Shown here: piece by piece, positions 1 to 4,116 of the stretch | How positions within the stretch are numbered: the first letter of the stretch is position 1 | How the letters are laid out: the number at the start of each line of letters is the position of its first letter | Assembly: GCA_023461135.1 (NCBI GenBank) | Contig: JAEWNX010000337.1 | Location: 1 to 6,192, forward strand | Source of the DNA: Pseudomonadota bacterium | GTDB taxonomy: Bacteria > Pseudomonadota > Alphaproteobacteria > Caulobacterales > Aquidulcibacteraceae | Direction of reading: 5' to 3' | Length of the DNA: 6,192 bases | Made by a program: the position numbers and the translations under genes | Notes under the pieces: model-generated | Database searches by the model: none | What the model saw: the letters and a program-made list of their open reading frames with translations, nothing else | Told to the model about the DNA's origin: nothing

Positions 1-90
1 CCGCACGGCTTCGATGAGCGCCGCGACCGCACGGCTGTAGAGACGCTCGAGCCGGTCGACCGCTTCAGCCGGTGTTTTGGGATTTTCCAT
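1..90 (-). CDS. amn: N-terminal fragment of a probable AMP nucleosidase
   Basis: The minus strand reads from an ATG at 90-88 through 30 open codons to the left window edge, so only the N-terminus is present. It begins MENPKTPAEAVDRLERLYSR and continues as an Ala/Val-rich helix. The motif 'P-x-E-A-V-D-R-L-E-x-L-Y' followed by a helix is how I remember alphaproteobacterial AMP nucleosidases starting; these enzymes hydrolyse AMP to adenine and ribose 5-phosphate in the cytoplasm. The identification rests on about 20 residues and no catalytic motif is in view, so it is tentative. The start codon directly abuts a 7-bp inverted repeat at 91-107. A GGGA inside that repeat, about 10 bases before the ATG, is the only Shine-Dalgarno candidate. 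The gene is 38 bases downstream of the TadE-like gene on the same strand, so read-through is possible, but the function looks unrelated to pili. It may simply be the chromosomal neighbour of the Tad island. Confidence 0.5.
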   Translation of the reverse strand, partial: MENPKTPAEAVDRLERLYSRAVAALIEAVR

Positions 91-120
91 CGCGGGAGTG
101 TCCCGCGCCTGCGGGGCGCG
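91..120. repeat. Two overlapping, mutually exclusive hairpins
   Basis: Positions 91-97 (CGCGGGA) pair perfectly with 101-107 around a GTG loop. A second stem, 104-109 (CGCGCC) with 115-120 (GGCGCG) and a five-base loop, shares 104-107 with the first, so both cannot form at once. They fill most of the 38-base gap between the TadE-like stop and the start of the amn-like gene. Neither is followed by a T-tract on either strand, so a standard intrinsic terminator is not supported. They might weakly attenuate read-through or mask the downstream start. Their role is unknown. Confidence 0.4.
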
Positions 121-128
121 TCAAGAGC

Positions 129-665
129 TCAGACGCGCGGGATCGGGTCCACTAGGCGCGCGCGGCGATAGGCTTCGTGGCGGAGCGTGACGCCGTTCTC
201 CAACAGGAAACCGAGCGGCGCCTCGTACGCATAGGTCGTTTCGGCCAGGATGATGCTCGTCCCCGGATTCATCATCGCCGCCGGCAAACCCGTAACCGTG
301 GTGCCGGGCTGGCGCTCATCCATGCCGTGACCCTCACTCCAGACCACGCGCGCTGTCGATGCGCTTTCGATCATGATGCTGCTGATGCGGATATTCACGT
401 TGTCGCCGTTACTGGGGAACATGAGGACGTCCACCGCCGACCATAGGCCGGCAATTTCGGCATCTGAGACTTCGGTATCGCGCGCCACCACGTCCGCCAG
501 CGACGAAGCCACGTTCTGCACACGCTTGTTGGCGTTCAGCACATCCAGCAGATCGACCGATCCGAACAGAAGCATGACCATCATCGGCGCGATGATGGCG
601 AACTCGAGTGCGGCCGAGCCCTTCCTTGCGGAGGCGAAGCGTGAAAGGCGGCGCGTCAACTTCAT
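129..665 (-). CDS. TadE/TadG-like pseudopilin (second of the pair)
   Basis: This 178-residue protein has a short basic N-terminus (MKLTRRLSRF) and then the TadE-like signature A-R-K-G16|S17-A-A-L-E21-F22 leading into a hydrophobic helix at about residues 20-42. A soluble domain of about 135 residues without cysteine follows. The Gly before the cut and Glu at mature +5 match class III (Flp-type) prepilin processing sites, so CpaA, encoded at 3551-4045, is the likely peptidase; this is inference from the motif. TadE and TadF in other Tad systems are minor pseudopilins needed for pilus assembly. The ATG at 665-663 overlaps the stop of the upstream gene as ATGA. No good Shine-Dalgarno precedes it, so translational coupling is likely. 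It is last in a three-gene minus-strand unit. The sequence cannot tell whether it is the TadE, TadF or TadG equivalent, so I give no symbol. Confidence 0.88.
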   Translation of the reverse strand: MKLTRRLSRFASARKGSAALEFAIIAPMMVMLLFGSVDLLDVLNANKRVQNVASSLADVVARDTEVSDAEIAGLWSAVDVLMFPSNGDNVNIRISSIMIESASTARVVWSEGHGMDERQPGTTVTGLPAAMMNPGTSIILAETTYAYEAPLGFLLENGVTLRHEAYRRARLVDPIPRV

Positions 666-1213
666 TGGTAGGGCTCGTTGCGGAACATCATTGTGGTGAC
701 GAGGATGCGCTCGCCGCCGGAAACGTTCTGAAACACCGGCTCGAACATCGGCGTGAGAACCTTCCAGCGATAATAGGCGCGAACGACCACGATGTCGGAC
801 GGCGCGCCAGGCTGGTAGCCGAACCCGTCATCCTGGAATTCGCCGTTCTGGATCGGGTTGTTCTCGGCGCTGCTGGCCTCGACGAAGGAACTGAAGCGAT
901 CGACGTCAATGAAGAGATTGCCCTCGCACTCCAGCACGACGAAGTTGTTCACCTCGCCGCAGATTTGTTCGACGATGTCGCCGTGACCGAGGCCGTTCAT
1001 CTGCGCACGGCCCGTTCGGATCTGGCGCGCCGCTTCCGAGACGCCGAGGTCGAGGCTGGTCTGGGCAAAGCCGATCATGGAAATTTCGGCAAGCCCGACG
1101 GTGAGCAGGAAGAACGGCATCGCCACGATGGCGAACTCGACCGCAGCCGAGCCGCTGCGCGCCTTTCCAAAGCGCTTGATCAGTCGCAATTTGTGCAGCA
1201 CGCGCGCGAACAT
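662..1213 (-). CDS. TadE-like pseudopilin (first of the pair)
   Basis: This 183-residue protein starts with a basic segment and then K-A-R-S-G21|S22-A-A-V-E26-F27, followed by a hydrophobic helix to about residue 50. The Gly/Ser junction and Glu at mature +5 are the expected Flp-type cleavage features of TadE pseudopilins. The soluble domain has two cysteines, C85 and C96, spaced as in the TadE-like 'I-C-G ... C' pattern; they may form a disulfide in the periplasm. I chose the ATG at 1213-1211. A GTG one codon upstream (1216) would leave only one base after the GGAGG at 1222-1218, while the ATG leaves four. Its stop overlaps the next gene's start by four bases. It lies 69 bases after the small secretin-N-domain gene on the same strand and probably shares its transcript, though a separate promoter in that gap is possible (see 1258-1287). 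Confidence 0.88.
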   Translation of the reverse strand: MFARVLHKLRLIKRFGKARSGSAAVEFAIVAMPFFLLTVGLAEISMIGFAQTSLDLGVSEAARQIRTGRAQMNGLGHGDIVEQICGEVNNFVVLECEGNLFIDVDRFSSFVEASSAENNPIQNGEFQDDGFGYQPGAPSDIVVVRAYYRWKVLTPMFEPVFQNVSGGERILVTTMMFRNEPYQ

Positions 1214-1217
1214 CACG

Positions 1218-1222
1218 CCTCC
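1218..1222 (-). promoter_or_regulatory. Shine-Dalgarno site that decides the TadE-like start
   Basis: On the minus strand GGAGG sits four bases before the ATG at 1213 and one base before a GTG at 1216. The spacing is too short for the GTG and tight but workable for the ATG, so the ATG is the better start. Confidence 0.6.
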
Positions 1223-1257
1223 GAACGGCGTATCTAAACACCGAAGGGCTGATATTC

Positions 1258-1287
1258 CGTCAAACGAAGGCGTAAACGCGCGTTAAC
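1258..1287 (-). promoter_or_regulatory. Candidate CtrA-type site and -35-like element before the TadE pair
   Basis: Positions 1272-1287 read GTAA-N7-TTAAC on the plus strand (TTAA-N7-TTAC on the minus). That is one mismatch from the Caulobacter CtrA consensus TTAA-N7-TTAAC. It is also a near-palindrome of 16 bases with a perfect AACGCGCGTT core. It overlaps the stop codon of the upstream gene. A TTGACG hexamer on the minus strand (1263-1258) follows it, oriented toward the TadE genes. I could not find a well-spaced -10, so an independent promoter is only a suggestion. CtrA control of pilus genes is established in Caulobacter; its use here is inference. Confidence 0.3.
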
Positions 1288-1720
1288 GCGCCGAGTTGGC
1301 CGGGCGTGTGGTTATCTGGTTGTTTACCGAGGTCGAGGCCTCGCCGTCGCCAATGTCCGGACGCGGCCGGCACAGCGGCGTGCACTCGAGGCGGGCGGTT
1401 TCGACGCCGCGCGTGACCATCACGACATCGGTCTCATCGGGCGCAACCACGATGCGGCCGGAATAGAGCACGCGGTTGCCCTCGCCCATGACGACCAGGT
1501 TTGTCGACCCGTACGAGCGGCCGGTGACGAACAGGAAGCGGTCGTTTTGGATCGACACGCCGGCGATGGAAGGATTGCCGACGGCGACCCCCTGGGCGGA
1601 TTCGGAAAGACGGATCGGGAAAGCTTGATCGAGCGCGACGCGAATATCGCGGGCCGACGCCGGCGCCGAGAGCATGCACGCCGCAGCGAGTACGGCAACA
1701 AACAAGCGCGAGACGCGCAT
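1283..1720 (-). CDS. Small exported pilus-assembly protein resembling the CpaC N-terminal domain
   Basis: This protein is 145 residues long from the ATG at 1720-1718, which an AAGGA eight bases upstream supports. A classic signal peptide ends at A-S-A23|R24. Residues 26-95 match the pilus-assembly/secretin N-terminal domain: 'NP-x-I-A' at 49-53, 'V-x-G-R' at 65-68 and 'G-x-T-N-L' at 71-75, ending in 'V-x-PD'. The same pattern lies in CpaC of this window at residues 53-122, so the two are paralogous domains. The BON and secretin barrel parts of CpaC are absent. After the domain comes a tail with C113-T-P-L-C117 and 'PDIGDGE', then a Ser/Thr/Asn-rich end. It should act in the periplasm, perhaps docking to CpaC or CpaB or to the pseudopilins it is cotranscribed with; that role is inference. 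The open frame extends upstream to 1864 without support from a signal peptide or ribosome site, so I rejected the longer form. Confidence 0.82.
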   Translation of the reverse strand: MRVSRLFVAVLAAACMLSAPASARDIRVALDQAFPIRLSESAQGVAVGNPSIAGVSIQNDRFLFVTGRSYGSTNLVVMGEGNRVLYSGRIVVAPDETDVVMVTRGVETARLECTPLCRPRPDIGDGEASTSVNNQITTRPANSAR

Positions 1721-1741
1721 CGGCGGATTCCTTCTGCTTTC

Positions 1742-1765
1742 CTTATACAATGAGCTACGCGTCAA
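1742..1765 (-). promoter_or_regulatory. Candidate promoter for the N-domain/TadE unit
   Basis: On the minus strand TTGACGCG (1765-1758) fits the Caulobacter-type -35 consensus TTGaCgnS exactly. TATAAG (1747-1742) provides a TA-rich -10. The spacer between the two hexamers is 12 bases, shorter than the usual range, which is the main weakness. Transcription would start about 15 bases before the ATG at 1720. Confidence 0.3.
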
Positions 1766-1843
1766 TAGTTGCAGGATCGCTAAGGCTGCGCCGCAATGCG
1801 CGCCGGCGGGCGCGCGCATTAAATCGATGAGATACGCGAAGAA

Positions 1844-1872
1844 TTGAAATCGTCGTTTACGCAATCTTAGTC
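1844..1872 (+). promoter_or_regulatory. Candidate flp promoter with a weak CtrA-like overlap
   Basis: TTGAAATC (1844-1851) followed after 13 bases by TCTTAGTC (1865-1872) loosely fits the Caulobacter TTGaCgnS-N10-14-GCTANAWC pattern, with a poor -10. Overlapping it, TTTA-N7-TTAG (1856-1870) differs at two positions from TTAA-N7-TTAA. If real, transcription would begin near 1879 and give a leader of roughly 110 bases. No sigma-54 type GG-N10-GC pair was evident. The rest of the 267-base divergent gap (1721-1987) holds only the minus-strand promoter candidate and the folded leader. Confidence 0.22.
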
Positions 1873-1931
1873 GTGTGCATTGGGCGGGTCCTTAAGAATG
1901 TTCCGCTACCGTCACGGCGCGTCTGGATGGG

Positions 1932-1974
1932 TGTCGGGTGCGACTCCCCACCGGGCCGGTGAAAGCACTCGACA
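1932..1974 (+). ncRNA. Structured 5' leader of the flp pilin mRNA
   Basis: Positions 1932-1941 (TGTCGGGTGC) pair with 1965-1974 (GCACTCGACA) as a continuous 10-bp helix with one G-U wobble. Inside it, 1949-1953 (CACCG) pair with 1957-1961 (CGGTG) around a GGC loop. This leaves an asymmetric internal loop of GACTCCC (1942-1948) opposite AAA (1962-1964). A competing local hairpin, GTCG (1933-1936) with CGAC (1941-1944), excludes the long helix. CTCC in the internal loop (1944-1947) is complementary to the pilin Shine-Dalgarno GGAG (1978-1981). The fold ends 13 bases before the ATG. These pairings are read directly from the sequence; regulation is inference. It could act as a translational switch, an RNA stabiliser or a protein-binding leader for a highly expressed pilin. 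I do not recognise it as a known riboswitch class. Confidence 0.5.
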
Positions 1975-1977
1975 AAC

Positions 1978-1981
1978 GGAG
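1978..1981 (+). promoter_or_regulatory. flp Shine-Dalgarno sequence
   Basis: GGAG lies six bases before the ATG at 1988, an ideal spacing, and is four bases past the 10-bp leader helix. It fixes the pilin start at 1988 rather than at an in-frame ATG at 1898. It could be masked by CTCC at 1944-1947 (four base pairs). Confidence 0.7.
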
Positions 1982-1987
1982 CATCAA

Positions 1988-2149
1988 ATGTTGAAGCGTT
2001 TCCTGAAGAATGAAGATGGTGCCACTGCCATCGAATACGGTCTGATCGCGGCTCTGATCGGCGTCGCCATCATCGCGGCGGTCGGCCTCGTCGGCACCGA
2101 ACTTGAAAACACCTTCACGAAGGTGTCGGACAAGCTCGCCGAAGAGTAA
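1988..2149 (+). CDS. flp: Flp/PilA major pilin prepilin
   Basis: This 53-residue protein is the major subunit of the Tad pilus. The leader MLKRFLKNEDG is cut after G11. The mature chain begins A12-T-A-I-E16-Y17, giving the Flp hallmark Glu at +5 and Tyr at +6, followed by a hydrophobic helix to about residue 36. The short polar tail (T-E-L-E-N-T-F-T-K-V-S-D-K-L) is typical of small Flp pilins, and the mature length of 42 residues is normal. CpaA is the expected peptidase. The gene is alone in its plus-strand unit, with a folded leader upstream and a terminator at 2218-2243. It can therefore be expressed independently of cpaA, as suits an abundant subunit. The gene order pilin then cpaA-B-C matches Caulobacter, except for the reversed ATP-grasp gene between them. 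Confidence 0.96.
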   Translation: MLKRFLKNEDGATAIEYGLIAALIGVAIIAAVGLVGTELENTFTKVSDKLAEE

Positions 2150-2161
2150 TCTTCTAAGCGC

Positions 2162-2190
2162 AGGGCGCGGGCCACAACGGCTCGCGCCCT
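2162..2190 (+). terminator. Strong 12-bp hairpin downstream of flp
   Basis: Positions 2162-2173 pair with 2179-2190 over 12 base pairs (one G-U) around an ACAAC loop, beginning 12 bases after the pilin stop. The following bases are only modestly T-rich, with no clean T-tract. It therefore looks more like a 3' stabiliser that protects the pilin mRNA, or the first of two tandem stops, than a textbook terminator. Confidence 0.6.
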
Positions 2191-2217
2191 ATGCGTCCTT
2201 GATTTTCCCTCCCCTCG

Positions 2218-2243
2218 CGCCGCCTTCGGGCGGCGTTTTCTTT
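2218..2243 (+). terminator. Rho-independent terminator of flp
   Basis: CGCCGCC (2218-2224) and GGCGGCG (2229-2235) form a perfect 7-bp GC stem closed by a UUCG tetraloop, followed by TTTTCTTT (2236-2243). The T-tract is on the plus strand only, so it ends plus-strand transcripts from flp. It lies just outside the stop of the convergent ATP-grasp gene at 2250 and separates the two. Confidence 0.9.
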
Positions 2244-2249
2244 GCGCGC

Positions 2250-3422
2250 TTAGCCCTTCTTGCGCTTTAGCTTGTCGCGATGGCGCTCCACGAACGCGCC
2301 ATAAGGGCCATCCAGCAATCCTTTGCCTGTCGCGAGCTGCGTCACCGCAGGATCGCCGCCATCGGGTTCGAGTTCGATGATGACGGGCCCCGCATCGGTG
2401 ATCGCCACATCCCAGCCGGTGAGCGCAAGTTTTGGCGCCGCAGCAGCGGCGCGCAGCGCAAGCGCGCGCGCTTCGGACCACATCGGCAGCTCGGCGCCGA
2501 GCAATCGCGCGCCGGTCTCCGGATGATGTTCAACTTCAGTGCAATCCAGCCCGCGTCCCTGCACGATGCGCAGGACGCGCCCGGTTTCAACATCGACCTG
2601 CGCCAGCAGATTGCCGCGCCAGAGCACATCGGCATGGGTGTCGCCCGCCGGCACGCGCCACGACGCGCGGATAAGCTGCGGGCCGCCTTCGTTGAGCACC
2701 ATCATCCGCACCGTCGACAGCCGCGAGCTTGCCAGCGCCGCGAGACCGGGATGCGGACCCAATCGGTCTTGGATCAGGTAGCCGGCCCTGAAGTATCGTT
2801 CGACTTCCCCAACGAACCGCGTCGCCGGAAAGCGCCGCCCATCGGCGAGCACGATGGAATCGTCGGACGGCTCATATCGTTCGACGGACGCGGTGCCGAC
2901 GCTGGCGGTGAGGTTCGCCGGCTTGGAAAAAAACGGATAGGTCGACGGCTCGCGCAGGTAATCCAGCAGCGCGCGCGCGGAAGTGAGCCCGGCCGCGCCC
3001 GCCAAGGATCGTTCCGGATGATAAACGGCGCGCGTGCGCGGGGTCGCCAGGCCGATCCCGCTCATCCAGGCGTAGAAAGCGAGCTTGTCCTTGCCGAGAC
3101 CAAACAATTCCTTGTTCAAAACGACGTCGTTGATCGCCGCACGCAAGCTTGTGCCGACAAACGCGCGCTTCTGCTCGGCCGTCAGCGCGTCAGCGTAAAG
3201 ACCGTAATAATAGTATTCGACCGGCGCGATGCGGCCCGGGCCCAGTTTCAGCTCATACATTTCGCGCAACTGCGCGAAGTAGCTCTTGGAGTACTTGCGC
3301 ATCACGTCGAGCATCATGGAGCGATAGTCGAACGACGGCATCGTCTTGGCGTGTTCGATCGGACCGCGCTCGGCTTCGATCGGAGCGCGTTCGCTGGCGG
3401 CGGCGCGGGCTGGCAGGCTCAT
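2250..3422 (-). CDS. ATP-grasp protein, sugar-transfer-associated type
   Basis: This 390-residue protein resembles the 'sugar-transfer associated ATP-grasp' family. Supporting segments, in order, are a tyrosine-rich helical N-terminal part (E69-Y-Y-Y-Y-G-L-Y), K167-P168 before a Gly/Ser loop (S174-V-G-T), 'Y-L-I-Q' at 215-218 as the adenine-hinge candidate, 'S-T-V-R' at 236-239, 'G-N-L-L-A-Q-V-D-V-E-T-G' at 270-281, 'G-W-D-V-A-I-T' at 336-342, 'E350-L-E352-P-D' and 'G-K-G-L-L-D-G-P-Y' at 366-374. There is no signal peptide, so it should be cytoplasmic. ATP-grasp enzymes ligate a carboxylate to an amine or similar through an acyl-phosphate; the substrate here is unknown. The usual E-x-N metal ligand appears as E-L-E. 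It runs opposite to the flanking pilus genes. The start at 3422 has AAGGA about 10 bases upstream; a second Met at residue 28 lacks one. A pilus or surface-glycan modification role is speculative. Confidence 0.75.
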   Translation of the reverse strand: MSLPARAAASERAPIEAERGPIEHAKTMPSFDYRSMMLDVMRKYSKSYFAQLREMYELKLGPGRIAPVEYYYYGLYADALTAEQKRAFVGTSLRAAINDVVLNKELFGLGKDKLAFYAWMSGIGLATPRTRAVYHPERSLAGAAGLTSARALLDYLREPSTYPFFSKPANLTASVGTASVERYEPSDDSIVLADGRRFPATRFVGEVERYFRAGYLIQDRLGPHPGLAALASSRLSTVRMMVLNEGGPQLIRASWRVPAGDTHADVLWRGNLLAQVDVETGRVLRIVQGRGLDCTEVEHHPETGARLLGAELPMWSEARALALRAAAAAPKLALTGWDVAITDAGPVIIELEPDGGDPAVTQLATGKGLLDGPYGAFVERHRDKLKRKKG

Positions 3423-3450
3423 CCCACGGGATCCTTTGCTGGCGGAGTGG

Positions 3451-3475
3451 CGCTCCAGCTATCGCTGGACCAGCG
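3451..3475. promoter_or_regulatory. Inverted repeat between the divergent ATP-grasp and cpaA genes
   Basis: TCCAGC (3454-3459) pairs with GCTGGA (3464-3469) around TATC, and outer CGCT/AGCG arms (3451-3454 and 3472-3475) can pair in an overlapping register. It sits 30-50 bases upstream of the ATP-grasp start and just before a TTAAC. It is a plausible operator for either divergent promoter, with no direct proof. Confidence 0.25.
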
Positions 3476-3485
3476 TTAACAAGAG

Positions 3486-3516
3486 CTGACGCGCGGTCAA
3501 AAGAGTAAGATTAAAC
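3486..3516 (+). promoter_or_regulatory. Candidate cpaA promoter
   Basis: CTGACGCG (3486-3493) matches seven of eight positions of TTGaCgnS. GATTAAAC (3509-3516) matches six of eight of GCTANAWC, with a 15-base spacer, slightly long. TTAA-N7-TGAC at 3476-3490, two mismatches from a CtrA site, lies immediately upstream. Initiation would be near 3523, about 28 bases before the cpaA ATG. Confidence 0.3.
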
Positions 3517-3550
3517 AGAATATTCATGCGGACGGTGCACGTTCGCTAAG

Positions 3551-4045
3551 ATGTTTTCGGTTCTTGCGATCGCGGTCTTTGCGGGACTCTTGATCTACGC
3601 CGCGTGCTTCGACGTCGCGCGCATGATCATTCCTAACTGGGTGTCGATCGCGTTGGCGGCGGCATTTCCCGTGCTCGCGCTGATCCAGGGCGTGGCGCCG
3701 TTCACGGTCGGTCTGCACCTGCTGGTCGGCGCAGCGGTGCTGATCGTCGGCTTCTTCCTCTTCCACGGCAACATCATCGGCGGCGGCGACGCCAAGCTCT
3801 TGGCGGCGACGGCGACGTGGGCGGGCCTCACGGGCTTCACGCCCTTTATCTTCTGGATGGCCATGTCGGGGGGCGTGATGGCCATCGTCCTCATGCAGGC
3901 GCGCAAATGGGTGCCTTACGTGGAAGGCGCGCCTGGCTTCGTGAACAAATTGCTAATTCGTGGCGGCGGCATGCCTTACGGCGTCGCCATCATGTGCGGC
4001 GGACTCATGATGATTCCGTCGCTTCCGTTCGTTCTAAGTCGTTAA
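3551..4045 (+). CDS. cpaA: Prepilin peptidase CpaA (TadV-type, A24 family)
   Basis: This 164-residue polytopic inner-membrane aspartic protease cleaves the leader from Flp prepilin. The two catalytic aspartates are visible: D21 in 'Y-A-A-C-F-D-V-A' and D80 in the family hallmark G77-G-G-D80-A-K-L. Hydrophobic stretches at about 1-20, 31-46, 51-72, 86-108 and 143-162 fit the small CpaA/TadV form, which lacks the methyltransferase domain of large PilD enzymes. Flp and the two TadE-like proteins in this window are its likely substrates. No clear Shine-Dalgarno precedes the ATG. A seven-codon open frame (3526-3549) ends one base before it, so initiation may be weak or coupled. The next gene, cpaB, starts 71 bases downstream. 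Confidence 0.95.
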   Translation: MFSVLAIAVFAGLLIYAACFDVARMIIPNWVSIALAAAFPVLALIQGVAPFTVGLHLLVGAAVLIVGFFLFHGNIIGGGDAKLLAATATWAGLTGFTPFIFWMAMSGGVMAIVLMQARKWVPYVEGAPGFVNKLLIRGGGMPYGVAIMCGGLMMIPSLPFVLSR

Positions 4046-4057
4046 CTCTGCCTTAGC
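4042..4057. promoter_or_regulatory. CtrA-like site at the cpaA/cpaB junction
   Basis: The plus strand reads TTAA-N7-TTAG (4042-4056). The minus strand therefore reads CTAA-N7-TTAAC, one mismatch from TTAA-N7-TTAAC. It overlaps the cpaA stop codon and lies 60-75 bases before cpaB. I saw no convincing -35/-10 between it and cpaB. Confidence 0.25.
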
Positions 4058-4102
4058 CACACCATGGTCTGTTCGCCTGGGATGCTTCGGGAATTAACGC
4101 GC

Positions 4103-4108
4103 GGGGAG
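4103..4108 (+). promoter_or_regulatory. Shine-Dalgarno that decides the cpaB start
   Basis: GGGGAG ends eight bases before the ATG at 4117. An in-frame GTG at 4108 overlaps this same motif and so cannot use it, so the ATG is preferred. Confidence 0.65.
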
Positions 4109-4116
4109 TGAAATAT

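Noticed and set aside
91..120. Intrinsic terminator for the TadE-like operon
   Set aside because: The stems have no following T-tract on either strand, and the two stems exclude each other.
608..1237. A 209-codon plus-strand open frame opposite the TadE-like genes
   Set aside because: It overlaps two well-supported pseudopilin genes and shows no domain or ribosome site.
1721..1864. Longer N-terminal extension of the small N-domain protein
   Set aside because: The extension would place a clear signal peptide internally, and the ATG at 1720 has a good ribosome-binding site.
1932..1974. Fragment of a group II intron or a cobalamin riboswitch, because of the GGTGCGACTCC and GGTGAAAGC strings
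   Set aside because: The resemblance is confined to short words. There is no domain V, no intron-encoded protein, no B12-box context and too little length.
1898..1987. In-frame upstream ATG that would lengthen the Flp leader by 30 residues
   Set aside because: The GGAG at 1978 sits at ideal distance from the ATG at 1988, the Flp leader length is normal from there, and the extension coincides with the folded RNA.
2280..3479. A 399-codon open frame on the plus strand opposite the ATP-grasp gene
   Set aside because: Its translation is Arg/Ala/His-rich with no recognisable domain, and the minus strand encodes a coherent ATP-grasp protein. It is a GC-rich antisense shadow.
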